A DNA stretch of 64,000 bases from Flavobacteriales bacterium (GCA_016710685.1 JADJVC010000014.1:385261-449260); one strand, 5' to 3'; numbered from the stretch's first letter, positions 50,239 through 59,501 are shown. Made by a program: numbers and translations. The notes: a model not told the origin generated them from the letters alone.

Positions 50239-52548
50239 TTAAAACTCCACCCGGTAACTCAAATTCGGTATAATGCCCAACTGGTATTTCGTTACCACTT
50301 CACCCTTGCGGTAGTCATAGTAGTAGTACTGTGCGTTCTGTGCATTGGTCACGTTCTGTAGGTCAACGCTCCACATTCCGGTGCGGCCGTTGCGGTCCTT
50401 TTTCAGGTATACACGCAGGTCGATGCGGTAGTAAGTCGGGAGCTGGCCGAGTGCATGTTCACCCGCGAACAGGATGTTGCCGTTGATGTCGGTATAGGTC
50501 GGGAGCGGCATGGTGCGCATGCCGCCCGCCACGTTCAACCGCCCGCTGATCCCCCACGTGCGCACGCGGTCTTCCTTCACCTTTTTGAACTCTTTTCCGC
50601 CCAACAAGTTGAAAATGGTCTGGCCGTTCCAGCGCGTGTCGAGTTCTTCGACGCCGGCCATGGTGTAAGTGCTGTTGTACAGGGAAGCGTTCGCGCGATA
50701 GAAAAAGTTGTTGGCGAAATGATGGTCCACGCCTACTTCTATGCCCATGTTGGTGGCCGTACCGGTGCTCTGCAACGGGATGTAGACCTGCTCATCCCAA
50801 ATGTTCATCAGGCTGAGGTTGTCAATGTATCCGGAGTAGTAGCCCATGCCGTCCACCGGTACATCGGTGATGCACTGGTAATACGTTTCCACATGAACGG
50901 TGAGCCGTTCTTTGATCGAGCGGTCGTATCCCAATACAAGGTCCTGCGAGCGGGTTAAGCCGATGGCGTCCTGCAAGAACCAAGGCTGTGAAACTTGGAA
51001 CGATTGCCATTGCGGCAATTGCGACCGCATGCCTGCGGCCAATGCCAGCTTGGCCCCATGCGCCATGCGCCATTCCAACGTTGCGCGGGGTTCGGCCGCA
51101 GTTTCCCCGGTGAAGGTGAAATAGGAAACACCCACGCCCACCATGGCCTGCCAATGCTCGTTCAGTGCCCATGTGCCGTTCAGCCACGGACGCAGCAGCC
51201 ACCCGGAAAGGTCATTGTTCAATTCGGATGTGAGCCGCCGATCCGTCGCACTTCCGCCGATGGCGTAGCGGAACCGCGCGCCCACCGCGCCTTCCACTTG
51301 GGCCATGCCGGAGAGTTTTCGCTCACTCAGTTTGGCGTCGATGTGGTAGCCTATGGAATAGTCTGATAACAACGCGTCTTCTATTCGGTCTTGGTCCGTT
51401 TCCGAAATGGCGATGGACGATGTGAACGTTGTCCTTTTCCCGACCGGGACTTTCACGCTGCCGCCCACGGCACCTGTGCGCGAGGTGTAGTCGATGTTCT
51501 TGCTGTCCTTATCGAACTCCCATTTTGCGGTATCGTGCTCCGCCTCGAACACGTTGCTGCTGTTCCCACCCAGGCCGAAGAGGTGCAATTCGCCGCGCTT
51601 ACCGGCAGGAAGCGTTACATGGAAAGAAAGGTCTTGAAAGGTGACGGCTTCATCGCCGAGGGGCACGCCGATCGCGCTGAGCAAGCCCACGGTGCTGTAG
51701 CGGTAATTGGCCAACCAACTGGAGCGTTCTCCGCTTCCGATCGGCCCTTCGGTGGAAAGGTCCAAGCCGGTAAGACCCGCTTGCACCGTCCATTCTTGCC
51801 CGTGCATATTGCCGTTGCGAAGCCGCATGTCCATGATGCCGCCGAGCGCGTTGTCGCGATCGATGGGGAGCACGCCAGTGAGCAATTGCGATGGGCCGAG
51901 CATCTGCGCGCTGAGAATGTTCACGCCGCCGCCGCTGAGCGTGGGCAGGTCCGTGGGCGTGCCCGCATTGGAGAGGTGGTTCGGGTTCACGATCTCCACG
52001 CCTTCCAACGTCCAAGCGTTGGCATTGGGCGAGTTGCCACGAATGATCAAATGATTGGTGCCGTCATTAGCTCCTGCTACGCCCGGAAAGGCGGTTACCA
52101 CCCGGCCGGGATCGAACGAAGTGGCCGGCCACCGCAAGCTCTGTTCCACAGTGAACGCTTTCACGCCCAACGGCGAAACTTGCTCGCGCGCCATGGCACT
52201 GATCGTTACCGAACTGAGTTCTTTGCCCGTGGGCGAAAGCTCCAACTGTTGCTCCGCCTGCTTCCCCGCGCGCAACCACATTTCCGGAACTTCCAACGTG
52301 TCGTAGCCCAGCGCCGCAGCACGCAATGCAAAGTGCCCAACGGGAATGGCCGACATGCGGAAATAGCCAGCGCTATCGCTGGTTGCGGTGAGTGATATGT
52401 TGCCGGGAACAAGGAACAGCGAGGCCCCCGGAACGGGTTGGCCGGTGAGCGCGTCAACTACTTGCCCAGTAAGCGTTGCCATGGGCGGCTGTGCGAACGT
52501 GAGCAAAGGGACAAGTAAAAGCAGGAAGGCGAGGTGGCGGCAGAACAT
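50239..52548 (-). CDS. TonB-dependent receptor with carboxypeptidase-like regulatory domain
   Basis: The 769-residue protein has a signal peptide (MFCRHLAFLLLLVPLLTFAQ). A CarboxypepD_reg-like domain follows (about 23-105, LTGQVVDALTGQPVPGASLFL). A plug domain (about 115-235) shows RVVTAFPGVAGANDGTNHLIIRGNSPNANAWTLEGVEI, and then comes a 22-strand-type barrel ending YQLGIIPNLSYRVEF. It should import a TonB-dependent substrate across the outer membrane. No SusD partner or TonB gene is adjacent, so substrate is open. On the other side of a repeat-containing gap lies a divergent probable metal operon (53038 onward), which makes a metal chelate a reasonable guess only. Confidence 0.92.
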   Translation of the reverse strand: MFCRHLAFLLLLVPLLTFAQPPMATLTGQVVDALTGQPVPGASLFLVPGNISLTATSDSAGYFRMSAIPVGHFALRAAALGYDTLEVPEMWLRAGKQAEQQLELSPTGKELSSVTISAMAREQVSPLGVKAFTVEQSLRWPATSFDPGRVVTAFPGVAGANDGTNHLIIRGNSPNANAWTLEGVEIVNPNHLSNAGTPTDLPTLSGGGVNILSAQMLGPSQLLTGVLPIDRDNALGGIMDMRLRNGNMHGQEWTVQAGLTGLDLSTEGPIGSGERSSWLANYRYSTVGLLSAIGVPLGDEAVTFQDLSFHVTLPAGKRGELHLFGLGGNSSNVFEAEHDTAKWEFDKDSKNIDYTSRTGAVGGSVKVPVGKRTTFTSSIAISETDQDRIEDALLSDYSIGYHIDAKLSERKLSGMAQVEGAVGARFRYAIGGSATDRRLTSELNNDLSGWLLRPWLNGTWALNEHWQAMVGVGVSYFTFTGETAAEPRATLEWRMAHGAKLALAAGMRSQLPQWQSFQVSQPWFLQDAIGLTRSQDLVLGYDRSIKERLTVHVETYYQCITDVPVDGMGYYSGYIDNLSLMNIWDEQVYIPLQSTGTATNMGIEVGVDHHFANNFFYRANASLYNSTYTMAGVEELDTRWNGQTIFNLLGGKEFKKVKEDRVRTWGISGRLNVAGGMRTMPLPTYTDINGNILFAGEHALGQLPTYYRIDLRVYLKKDRNGRTGMWSVDLQNVTNAQNAQYYYYDYRKGEVVTKYQLGIIPNLSYRVEF

Positions 52549-52604
52549 GATGCGATGTTACGGACTTCGGCAAAAGCTGACAGCGATAAAGTGAACGTTT
52601 TTTT

Positions 52605-52756
52605 GACAGGATTATAGGATTTGCAGGATTATGGACCGCCTGCGGTGGTGGTTTTTGTAGCCACAGATTGCACAGTTTTTTTGCCGCAGGCATTGTCTTA
52701 GAAACCCGCCCGTCGCCCCGCAATGCAGCATCGGCGAAATCGGCGAAATCTGCGGC
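52605..52756. repeat. Phrase repeats between the TonB receptor and the metal operon
   Basis: AGGATTATAGGATTTGCAGG phrases (52608-52632), GCCACAGATTGCACAG (52660-52675) and ATCGGCGAAATCGGCGAAAT (52730-52749) occur in this gap. All are text-like short repeats of the kind found elsewhere in the window. The remaining sequence 52757-53021 shows no supportable gene. Confidence 0.55.
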
Positions 52757-53021
52757 TCTAAACGGCGAAACGTTGCCGCGACAAACAGGTCGGAAGACAC
52801 ATGTAAATGCGATGCGCAGTGTGCGAGGCAGGTCCGATAATCGGGTTTACATCATTTGGTCCGTCTGCGGCGGAGTGGGAGAGAGGCACGAGCGCCGCCC
52901 CTCACGCCAATTCTCGACGGGATGTTGCTTGTAACCAAAGCCTTCCACTGTGCATCCGATGCTTGCAATGTCCGCAATCCATCCTGTTGACGAAAGTCAG
53001 TCAGGGTCTCTTCGCGGAAGC

Positions 53022-53029
53022 TACTTTTG
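53022..53029 (+). promoter_or_regulatory. -7 promoter box TACTTTTG of the small cysteine protein gene
   Basis: An exact match to the Bacteroidota TAnnTTTG box ends eight bases before the ATG at 53038. If transcription starts four to seven bases after the box, the leader would be only a few bases long. Confidence 0.5.
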
Positions 53030-53037
53030 ACCCCGCG

Positions 53038-53409
53038 ATGCGCACCTTTTCGGTCGTCCTCCTCCTGCACTTTCTCGCCATTACCGTGGCCCCTGCGTGG
53101 ATTACGCTGGACTTTCTCGTGGAACGTGATCGCATTGAGAAAGATCTTTGCGTGCAGCGCATGGTGGCCGATGGCCAACGCACATGCCACGGCGAATGCT
53201 ACTTAATGAAGCGTCTGAAAAAGAGCGAAGGGCGCGAGCAGAACTTGCCGAACGAACTACGCGCTTTCCGCATCGGCGACATGATCGCTTTGGAAGTGGA
53301 CCATGCGTTGATCAGCCCTAAGGAAAAGGACAAGCCCATTTGGGCCAAGTTGGAATTAGCACTGCTGGCCGGCCATACGCGCCCGCTTTCGCCGGTGCCT
53401 TGGTGTTGA
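53038..53409 (+). CDS. Small membrane-anchored cysteine protein of a probable metal operon
   Basis: The 123-residue protein starts MRTFSVVLLLHFLAITVAPAW, a single N-terminal membrane segment. It carries DLCVQRMVADGQRTCHGECYLMKRL, with three cysteines spaced C-x13-C-x3-C and a histidine in CHGEC. Similar small Bacteroidota proteins with a CNGKCHLKKQL-type motif are frequent beside metal-related genes, but no function is established. The motif could bind copper or zinc. The start at 53038 is supported by the promoter box just before it; a longer frame from 52807 would add 77 unlikely residues. It is first of three plus-strand genes with short gaps. Confidence 0.72.
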   Translation: MRTFSVVLLLHFLAITVAPAWITLDFLVERDRIEKDLCVQRMVADGQRTCHGECYLMKRLKKSEGREQNLPNELRAFRIGDMIALEVDHALISPKEKDKPIWAKLELALLAGHTRPLSPVPWC

Positions 53410-53468
53410 TCGGAAACCCGTTCCCCATGGAACGGTCGTAGTTCCTTTCAGTAACCAAAACTTTCCTG

Positions 53469-54416
53469 ATGAAGAAGTCCCTCTTGCTGGGCGCGCTGCT
53501 GCTTTTCGCGCTCCCTGGCCTGGCCTGCGACCAATGCGGTTGCGGCCTGCTGCTCGGCGTGCAGCCTTATGATCACGCCAATAATTTCGGCCTGCAATGG
53601 CGCATGCGTTACTTGCATGGCGACATTACTGCACCAGCGCCCATCAGCCTGCTGAAGCACGGCGGGCATGACGGAACCAGCGGTCCCGCTGCTTACACCG
53701 AGGCCTACATGGTGCTCGAAGCACGCGGCCAAGTGTGGTTCGGCCAACGCTTGAACCTTACGGGAAGCGTCCCTGTGCTGAACAATTTCCAAGCGGTGAA
53801 CGGCATTCGCAGGGCCGATCTCTATGCAGTGGGCGACCCCATGTTGTTGGCGCGTTACGTTTTGCTCGGCTCCGTTTCCGGGCCGGACACCACGCGGCTG
53901 CGCCATCGGCTAACCGCCGGGCTTGGCGTTAAAATTCCGCTTGGGCGCACCGACGTGCAACAGTTCGGCGAAACGCTGGACCATGACTTGCAACCGGGCA
54001 CCGGCACGTGGGACGGACTCGCCAGCTTGGAGTATTCCGTGCGCGGAAATGGCTGGGGAACTTCTACCGCATTTGTAGGCCGGTACAACTCGGAAAAGTC
54101 CGGCGGACATCGCATGGGCCACAGCGGAAGCCTTACTGCTGAGGTCTTCCGCGTGTTCCGGCAGAAGAATTCCCAATGGTTGCCATCCTTGGGTGGCTAT
54201 GTCGAATATGCAAGGCCCGATCAGAACGAAGGCGTGCAGGACAAAACCACCGGCGGCACCACGGTATTCTCCAGTGTAGGTGCACGCCTCTGGTGGAAGG
54301 CTTTGGGCTTTTCCTTCACCTGGCAACATGCGCTGGTGAACGATATCGGGGCATTGATGATCCCTAACCGTGAGCGCTTTATCGCGGGCATCAACTACAG
54401 TTTCGAAAAAGACTAA
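53469..54416 (+). CDS. Secreted outer-membrane barrel protein with N-terminal CDQCGCG motif
   Basis: The 315-residue protein has a signal peptide (MKKSLLLGALLLFALPGLA). Directly after it stands CDQCGCGLLLGVQP, a cysteine cluster that would be exposed at the mature N-terminus. The remainder reads as beta strands, for example FGLQWRMRYLHGDI, LTAGLGVKIPLGRTDVQQFG, GTSTAFVGRYNSE and FIAGINYSFEKD with a terminal aromatic pattern. This suggests an outer-membrane barrel of the type often annotated only as transporter. Its neighbours, a cysteine protein and an MbnP-family protein, suggest copper or other metal handling. The reading is consistent with the family found next to MbnP genes; substrate is inferred. 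Confidence 0.75.
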   Translation: MKKSLLLGALLLFALPGLACDQCGCGLLLGVQPYDHANNFGLQWRMRYLHGDITAPAPISLLKHGGHDGTSGPAAYTEAYMVLEARGQVWFGQRLNLTGSVPVLNNFQAVNGIRRADLYAVGDPMLLARYVLLGSVSGPDTTRLRHRLTAGLGVKIPLGRTDVQQFGETLDHDLQPGTGTWDGLASLEYSVRGNGWGTSTAFVGRYNSEKSGGHRMGHSGSLTAEVFRVFRQKNSQWLPSLGGYVEYARPDQNEGVQDKTTGGTTVFSSVGARLWWKALGFSFTWQHALVNDIGALMIPNRERFIAGINYSFEKD

Positions 54417-54489
54417 CCAACCTAAAATGGACGATTACTCTATCGTCCTCAACAAAACCGGTCGTACAGACCAAACACACCAAAAAAAC

Positions 54490-55251
54490 ATGATCATCAA
54501 AAACTTGCCGCTCGCAATGGCGACGCTTGCACTGTTCGCAGCCACTGGCTGCAAAAAGGATTCCGTGGATCCGCCCGTTGATTCACCTTCCACGGAAGTG
54601 GCCGTTAACGCCACCGTGGGCATGCATTTCAACTTCGTGAACGGCACCGCGCCCTTCACGCTCAATTCCACCGTGGTGCAGGACAGCCTCGGCCACAACG
54701 TGAAGTTGGAACAAGTGAAGTTTTTCATCAGCGGCTTGCATGCGTACAACGATGAAGGCGAAGTGCTGGCACATTACGAAGATGCCATCCTGCTGGTGGA
54801 TGCCATGCACGCCGACTCCACTTATGCCATCGGGGCCATTCACGCTTCACATATCCACGAGTTCGAGTTCGACCTCGGCCTGGACCCGGTCACGAACAGC
54901 GTAATGCCGGGCATGGTACCCGGTCCGCTCAGCGATACCACCATGTGGTTCAACAGCACCATGGGCCACAAATTTTTGGTCGCTACCGGTATGGCGGACA
55001 TCGATGGCGACGGCACTTATGAGCAACCCGTGCAATTCGCTTGCGGCATGGCCATGCTGCTAACTCCTGCACATGCACACGTGCATCATGACCTTACGGA
55101 AGGGGAGTTCTTCGCAGCGGAATTGAATGTGGATCTGGGCCTGCTCTTCAAAGGCATTGACCTTGCAACGCAGAATATGCCGATGATGGCCGCCGCGCCA
55201 AGTATGCGCGCCATGGAGAATCTCTCCACCGGAATCGACGGCGTGGAGTAG
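54490..55251 (+). CDS. MbnP-family lipoprotein (probable copper-binding partner protein)
   Basis: The 253-residue protein starts MIIKNLPLAMATLALFAATGC, a lipoprotein signal with Cys21. It contains the MbnP pattern: VGMHFNFVNGTAPFTLNSTV, QVKFFISGLHAYNDEGEV, ILLVDAMHADSTYAIGAIHASHIHEFEFDLGLD, and a histidine-rich end with PAHAHVHHDLTEGEFF. MbnP proteins work with the dihaem enzyme MbnH, which modifies a tryptophan to allow copper binding. No MbnH gene is in this window, so the partner is elsewhere or absent. An earlier in-frame ATG at 54427 would put about 20 residues before the signal peptide and is rejected. A strong terminator follows. Confidence 0.82.
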   Translation: MIIKNLPLAMATLALFAATGCKKDSVDPPVDSPSTEVAVNATVGMHFNFVNGTAPFTLNSTVVQDSLGHNVKLEQVKFFISGLHAYNDEGEVLAHYEDAILLVDAMHADSTYAIGAIHASHIHEFEFDLGLDPVTNSVMPGMVPGPLSDTTMWFNSTMGHKFLVATGMADIDGDGTYEQPVQFACGMAMLLTPAHAHVHHDLTEGEFFAAELNVDLGLLFKGIDLATQNMPMMAAAPSMRAMENLSTGIDGVE

Positions 55252-55273
55252 TTCAATGTTTCACCGAAAAGGG

Positions 55274-55308
55274 AAGGGGCTGTCCGGAAGGGTGGCTCCT
55301 TTTTTTTT
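55274..55308 (+). terminator. Intrinsic terminator of the metal operon
   Basis: AAGGGGCTGTCC at 55274-55285 pairs, with several G-U pairs, with GGTGGCTCCTT at 55291-55301 and runs into eight more T residues. It ends the plus-strand set 53038-55251; the converging polysaccharide gene ends at 55356. Confidence 0.7.
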
Positions 55309-55355
55309 CAGAGTTCCATCCGGATATCCGCCTCGGAATCCTGACGCTTTCAGAG

Positions 55356-56615
55356 CTATCGCTTTTGGCTTCCGGCGACCAACCCCCGCAACCGCCGAGC
55401 ATCCGCAGCCGTGGGCAACAACTCTCCAAACCGTGCGCCGGTAACGCGCATAAACGCCACAGCTTGGTATGTCACCGCTGCCAAGTAAGCCACAGAGCCA
55501 CTCGCCGCTGCGCCCAAAAGGCCATACCCCGGGATTAGCGCAAAGCCCGCGGCCAGCATGGCCAACAAGCCGATGCCCGAGCTGTTCACGTTGTGCTTGT
55601 TCTGCGCTGTGCCGCTGAAATAATGGCTGAACGCCTGCGAGGCCGCCAAGGCTAAAATGCCGGGAGCCAACACCGCCATAATGGGCCGCAACCCACGCAC
55701 CTCCGGCCCGAAGACCCACGCGAATACGGCCTCCGGAACGAGCAGGAGGGCCACCAATGCAAGCACTGCGCAAGAAACGGAGAGCTTCAGCATATCGATC
55801 GTTACGCGTTTCTGGCCTTCAGTGCTTTCGGTGTTGCTCACTTTGCTGTACAGCACTACGGCCACGCTACGTGGCACCAACCAAGCGCCTTCAGAAAGTT
55901 GATTAGCCACCACGTACAGCCCCAGCAAAGAAGTGTTGCGGTAGTGCTCGATAAGCCAATAACTCACGCGGTACAGCACCAATTGCAAGCCGTTCGCGCC
56001 TTGCACCATCAGCCCTTGACTGGCCATGGTGCGCCATACGCCAGCGGGAGCGGGCATGCTGGGCGGCGGGCTGTTGCGCGTGGCTAACGCACTGGCCAGA
56101 AGGGCGATGCCGTATGCACCGTAGGCCGCATGCACGTAGTCCAACGGAGTTGGTGAGGGGCGGAAAGCAAGTAAAGCGAACACGCCCAACAGGAGCACCG
56201 AACGCAGCATGTCCACGTAGTTGTAGTCCCGCACGCGTTGCTGACCCAACAGCACGCCGGTGTGGATGGAATAACCCGATTGCAAAAATGCCAAGACGGC
56301 TACATGCTCCGCATAACCTTCGGGGACCAGGTGTGCGAATTTTACGATCACATAACCCACTGCACTCAGCACCACCGCCCATGCGTAAGCGGGCGGTACC
56401 AGCCGGGTCAACGGAACGCGCGGCACCATGTACACCATCACTCCGCCACCGAACGCGCCCGCAAGAAGACCCACCAGCGTGATTCCCAAGGCGATGAGGC
56501 CGATTACGCCAATGCCTTCAACGCCCAGCCGGTGCCCCGCTACCACCGTGACCAGGAGCCCCATGGCCGTGGTAATGATGCGCGCACCAATGGTGCCGGT
56601 GATCTGCTTCAGCAT
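55356..56615 (-). CDS. Wzx-type polysaccharide flippase (oligosaccharide exporter)
   Basis: The 419-residue protein is almost entirely membrane helices, about 12 in number. It opens with ITGTIGARIITTAMGLLVTVVAGHRLGVEGIGVIGL, the typical N-terminus of the polysaccharide-transporter part of the MOP superfamily, and SYWLIEHYRNTSLLGLYVVANQLSEG marks the middle. It should flip lipid-linked sugar units across the inner membrane. The gene begins directly after the stop codon of the formyltransferase-like gene (TGAATG), and both follow a GT4 glycosyltransferase, so the three form one transcription unit. No polymerase or initiating sugar transferase is in view, so the cluster is incomplete here. Confidence 0.88.
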   Translation of the reverse strand: MLKQITGTIGARIITTAMGLLVTVVAGHRLGVEGIGVIGLIALGITLVGLLAGAFGGGVMVYMVPRVPLTRLVPPAYAWAVVLSAVGYVIVKFAHLVPEGYAEHVAVLAFLQSGYSIHTGVLLGQQRVRDYNYVDMLRSVLLLGVFALLAFRPSPTPLDYVHAAYGAYGIALLASALATRNSPPPSMPAPAGVWRTMASQGLMVQGANGLQLVLYRVSYWLIEHYRNTSLLGLYVVANQLSEGAWLVPRSVAVVLYSKVSNTESTEGQKRVTIDMLKLSVSCAVLALVALLLVPEAVFAWVFGPEVRGLRPIMAVLAPGILALAASQAFSHYFSGTAQNKHNVNSSGIGLLAMLAAGFALIPGYGLLGAAASGSVAYLAAVTYQAVAFMRVTGARFGELLPTAADARRLRGLVAGSQKR

Positions 56616-58313
56616 TCAATGGCCGCCTTTGCTCTTTTTCGTCTCCGCGTCCGGCTTGCCCATGAGCTTGTCCAGCTTGCGCTTCCGCACGCGTTCGCGT
56701 TGCCTGCCGTCGGTAATGAACCTTTTGCCATCTACCAGCGTAACGCCGCCCACCGCGCTGATGGTGTGCATGCCCTTGTTCCACGTGCCTTTGAACGGGC
56801 CGATGTATTTCACCGTTTCTTCCATGAAGCGTTCCGGCGACAATTCCGTTACGCGGTTCAACGCTATGCGACCACCGTACGTGCGGCTGCAGTCCTGGCC
56901 CGGACGCCACAGTTGACCATCCGCGATGAAGGGCGTGCCCGCAGGCCGCGCAGAACGGATGTCGCTCTTTACGGGGTTTTGCGGATGCGCCGTAAAAGGA
57001 CCATCCAGCCGTTCACTGAAGAATGCGAATAGCTCCGTATTTGTTAACGGGGATTTGGTACCGAACAGCCACCAACGTCCCTGATATTGGAACAACGTTG
57101 GGTCTACCAAAGGTTCTTCCAACAACACTGAAACCGGGACCAGCGCTTCGTTTTCCAAGGATAGTGCATACAATTCCACGCGACCCGAATCGGCTTGTTC
57201 GGGTACTACCAAAATGCGGCCATCCTGTTCAATTACAAACGGGTAGGAGAGGTGCCCCTTCGTTTCCAGCATGGTGCGCGAGCGTTTCAAATCGCCATCA
57301 CGCTTTGGACGGATCCTGGCAATGCTGGCCTTGCCCGTTTCCTGGTCGAACTTTTCGTAGAGCACGTTCAAGCGGCCATCCACCTCGTAGCCGAACGGAT
57401 CCGCGCGGTATTGGCCATCGGCGGGCGGTGGCAGCCAGCGTACGTTCATCGGCGGGGCGTCTTGCACCAGCACTGAAATGGGATGCGGCAACACGCCGAT
57501 GTTCCATTCTTCGTGCGCATTCATTTCCTCTTTATGAAAACGCATTTTGTTCTGGAACATCTTCCAACGGAAGCGCAAAAAATCCACGTTATTCGGATAG
57601 CGGTTCACGGGCGCTTTGGTCGCGCTGAGCCTGCCCTCGGTGGCCTCCGGGTTGCCGCCGAGGATTTCGCGACACACCCACGCGGGCCAATGCGCACTGT
57701 GCATCAGCACTGTTTCCACGGTTTCACGCAGTGAATGGTCAATGGTCTTGAATGCGCCTTTCCGAAGGATGCGCCCGCCGTCGAGCTTTTCCGTGAGGCG
57801 TTGCAGCATTGCACCGGTCACCGGTTCGCCGTCCATGATCTCCCAAAAGCCCGGCGGACCGCCCCGGTAGCGCATTTCGTCCCCGTGGTGAAAGCTCCAC
57901 ACGCCGTATTTCGGTAGCTGCAACAGATCGCCTTTAATGATGTTGAAACCGAAGCGTAACAACACATCCGGCGAATAGTTGCGGATTACATCCAAGTCTT
58001 TCGAAGTGAAATATTCTCCACCTTTTTTCAGTTCGGTGCGGCACTGGATCATTGGCGCTTGGCCGAATAACTCCGAAGCATCTTCGCTTTTCATGGCATC
58101 GGCCTGCCCGGCCCCATCGCGCCAACGGCGGTAGAGCAAGGTGCCCCAACGGCGCTTCGGTTTCGGCAACGGGCCATCTTCGGGTTTGCGTGTCACCACC
58201 AAAGCGATCGAAACGCCCGGAACTGCCAGCAAATGCCGCAGACAAGCTACTTGCCAACGTTGCAAGCGCGTGTTTTCACACAGCACGCCGACGCGCAATC
58301 CCTTTTCAGCCAT
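56616..58313 (-). CDS. Formyltransferase-fold protein fused to a five-bladed propeller
   Basis: The 565-residue protein has two parts. Residues about 1-235 resemble the methionyl-tRNA/sugar formyltransferase fold, with VIRNYSPDVLLRFGFNIIKGDLLQLPKYGVWSFHHGDEMRYRGGPPGFWEIM and the TGAMLQRLTEKLDGGRIL region. Residues about 270-530 resemble the GH43-like propeller found at the N-terminus of glucosamine inositolphosphorylceramide transferase, with YRADPFGYEVDGRLNVLYEKFD, LSYPFVIEQDGRILVVPEQ and DPTLFQYQGRWWLFGTK. Known formyltransferase-like enzymes of this kind modify amino sugars. The gene overlaps the GT4 gene by eight bases and abuts the flippase, so a sugar-modifying role in surface polysaccharide is likely; the reaction is unknown. 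Confidence 0.8.
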   Translation of the reverse strand: MAEKGLRVGVLCENTRLQRWQVACLRHLLAVPGVSIALVVTRKPEDGPLPKPKRRWGTLLYRRWRDGAGQADAMKSEDASELFGQAPMIQCRTELKKGGEYFTSKDLDVIRNYSPDVLLRFGFNIIKGDLLQLPKYGVWSFHHGDEMRYRGGPPGFWEIMDGEPVTGAMLQRLTEKLDGGRILRKGAFKTIDHSLRETVETVLMHSAHWPAWVCREILGGNPEATEGRLSATKAPVNRYPNNVDFLRFRWKMFQNKMRFHKEEMNAHEEWNIGVLPHPISVLVQDAPPMNVRWLPPPADGQYRADPFGYEVDGRLNVLYEKFDQETGKASIARIRPKRDGDLKRSRTMLETKGHLSYPFVIEQDGRILVVPEQADSGRVELYALSLENEALVPVSVLLEEPLVDPTLFQYQGRWWLFGTKSPLTNTELFAFFSERLDGPFTAHPQNPVKSDIRSARPAGTPFIADGQLWRPGQDCSRTYGGRIALNRVTELSPERFMEETVKYIGPFKGTWNKGMHTISAVGGVTLVDGKRFITDGRQRERVRKRKLDKLMGKPDAETKKSKGGH

Positions 58314-59454
58314 TGCCTAGGATAGAACGATAGACGGTAAGATACTGCTGCGCAACGGCGGAAGGCGTGAACTTTCCACCCAAGGAATCGCGCTGTTTTT
58401 GCGGTTGGAATTCACCGTGCTTGGCTGCGACATCCAGCATGGCGGCGGCCAATGCCGCATCGTCATTCGGGGGAATGAGAACGCCGTTTGCGTCGCGGAT
58501 GAACGCCTCCGGACCGCCGCAACGCGTGGCGATCACGGGTTTGCCCAGCGCCAATGCCTCGCCGGTCACTATGCTGAAGGTCTCCACGTTGCTGTTGATG
58601 ATCACGGTGCCGCAAACTGCCATGCGGTCCAGCACGGCGGTGTTTTCCATGCGGCCAAGCCATTGCACTTGAGCATCAACGCCCAATGTGCGGCTGAGTT
58701 CCTGTAGCATTTTGAGATCCGGGCCTCCGCCGATGATCGTCAAGCGCCATTCAGGCCGACCTGCGCTTGCCTTTTGGAACGCGCGCAAAACACCGCTGAT
58801 GTTTTTGATATTGTCAACCACGTCCGCCACCATCAGAAAATCCGTGGCTTGGCCTGGTGTTGGCAGTGGTCTGTCCATGCCGGGCACGATGTTGGGAACA
58901 ACCACGAGGTCGTTGGCGAGCCCGTTCCGCTGCAAGGCCGCCGCAAGGTGCGGGCTTACTGCCGTCACTCTCGCTGCATCGCGCATCAACCAACGGTCCA
59001 CTGCTTTTGTTAGGGGCGATCGAGTTTGCCATGCGCCGGTTATGTAGCTGCTGCCATGTTCGGTAACGAGGTAGGGCAGGCTCCATTTCAACTTGAGCCA
59101 ACGGGCCACCAACGCGGGTGCGGTAAGCACGTGTACATGCGCCAGGTCGGGCTTGCCACGTTCCTTGCGGACCCACGCCAACGCGGTGGCCATGGTTCGC
59201 CAATATCGGAGGAAATTCACTGCGCGCCGGAAGACGGCAGGGCCATTTTTTGCCGAACGGAAAAAACTGCGGATTTCCCACAGATCACCTGCACTGCTTT
59301 CGTCAACATGCCAGCTCGCTTGCGTTGCAGGGGCCACATACACCACGCTAACGCGTGCCACATGCGAAACCGCCTCGAACTGCTTTTGGATGAAATCGCC
59401 AAGTTGAACATCCTCCGCGTTGGGATACCATTTGGGCAGGGCAAGGATGTGCAT
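58306..59454 (-). CDS. GT4-family glycosyltransferase
   Basis: The 382-residue protein starts MHILALPKWYPNAEDVQLGD, the N-terminal beta strand and loop of a GT-B enzyme. It shows HVHVLTAPALVARWL and TEHGSSYITG in the acceptor half. The nucleotide-sugar half has FLMVADVVDNIKNISGVLRAF, LTIIGGGPDLKML and the E-x7-E type motif SIVTGEALALGKPVIATRCGGPEAFI. It should add a sugar to a lipid-linked or polymer acceptor at the inner membrane. It is first of three coupled genes, followed by a formyltransferase-propeller protein (eight-base overlap) and a flippase. Upstream lies a GGCAGT repeat and then tRNA-His on the other strand. Confidence 0.92.
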   Translation of the reverse strand: MHILALPKWYPNAEDVQLGDFIQKQFEAVSHVARVSVVYVAPATQASWHVDESSAGDLWEIRSFFRSAKNGPAVFRRAVNFLRYWRTMATALAWVRKERGKPDLAHVHVLTAPALVARWLKLKWSLPYLVTEHGSSYITGAWQTRSPLTKAVDRWLMRDAARVTAVSPHLAAALQRNGLANDLVVVPNIVPGMDRPLPTPGQATDFLMVADVVDNIKNISGVLRAFQKASAGRPEWRLTIIGGGPDLKMLQELSRTLGVDAQVQWLGRMENTAVLDRMAVCGTVIINSNVETFSIVTGEALALGKPVIATRCGGPEAFIRDANGVLIPPNDDAALAAAMLDVAAKHGEFQPQKQRDSLGGKFTPSAVAQQYLTVYRSILGNG

Positions 59455-59501
59455 GCTTGCGCAAAGTAACGCGGTGGGGCGAATGGCAGGTTGTAATCGG
59501 T

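Noticed and set aside
52807..53037. Upstream extension of the small cysteine protein gene to 52807
   Set aside because: The extra 77 residues lie upstream of an exact -7 promoter box and show no membrane or family pattern.
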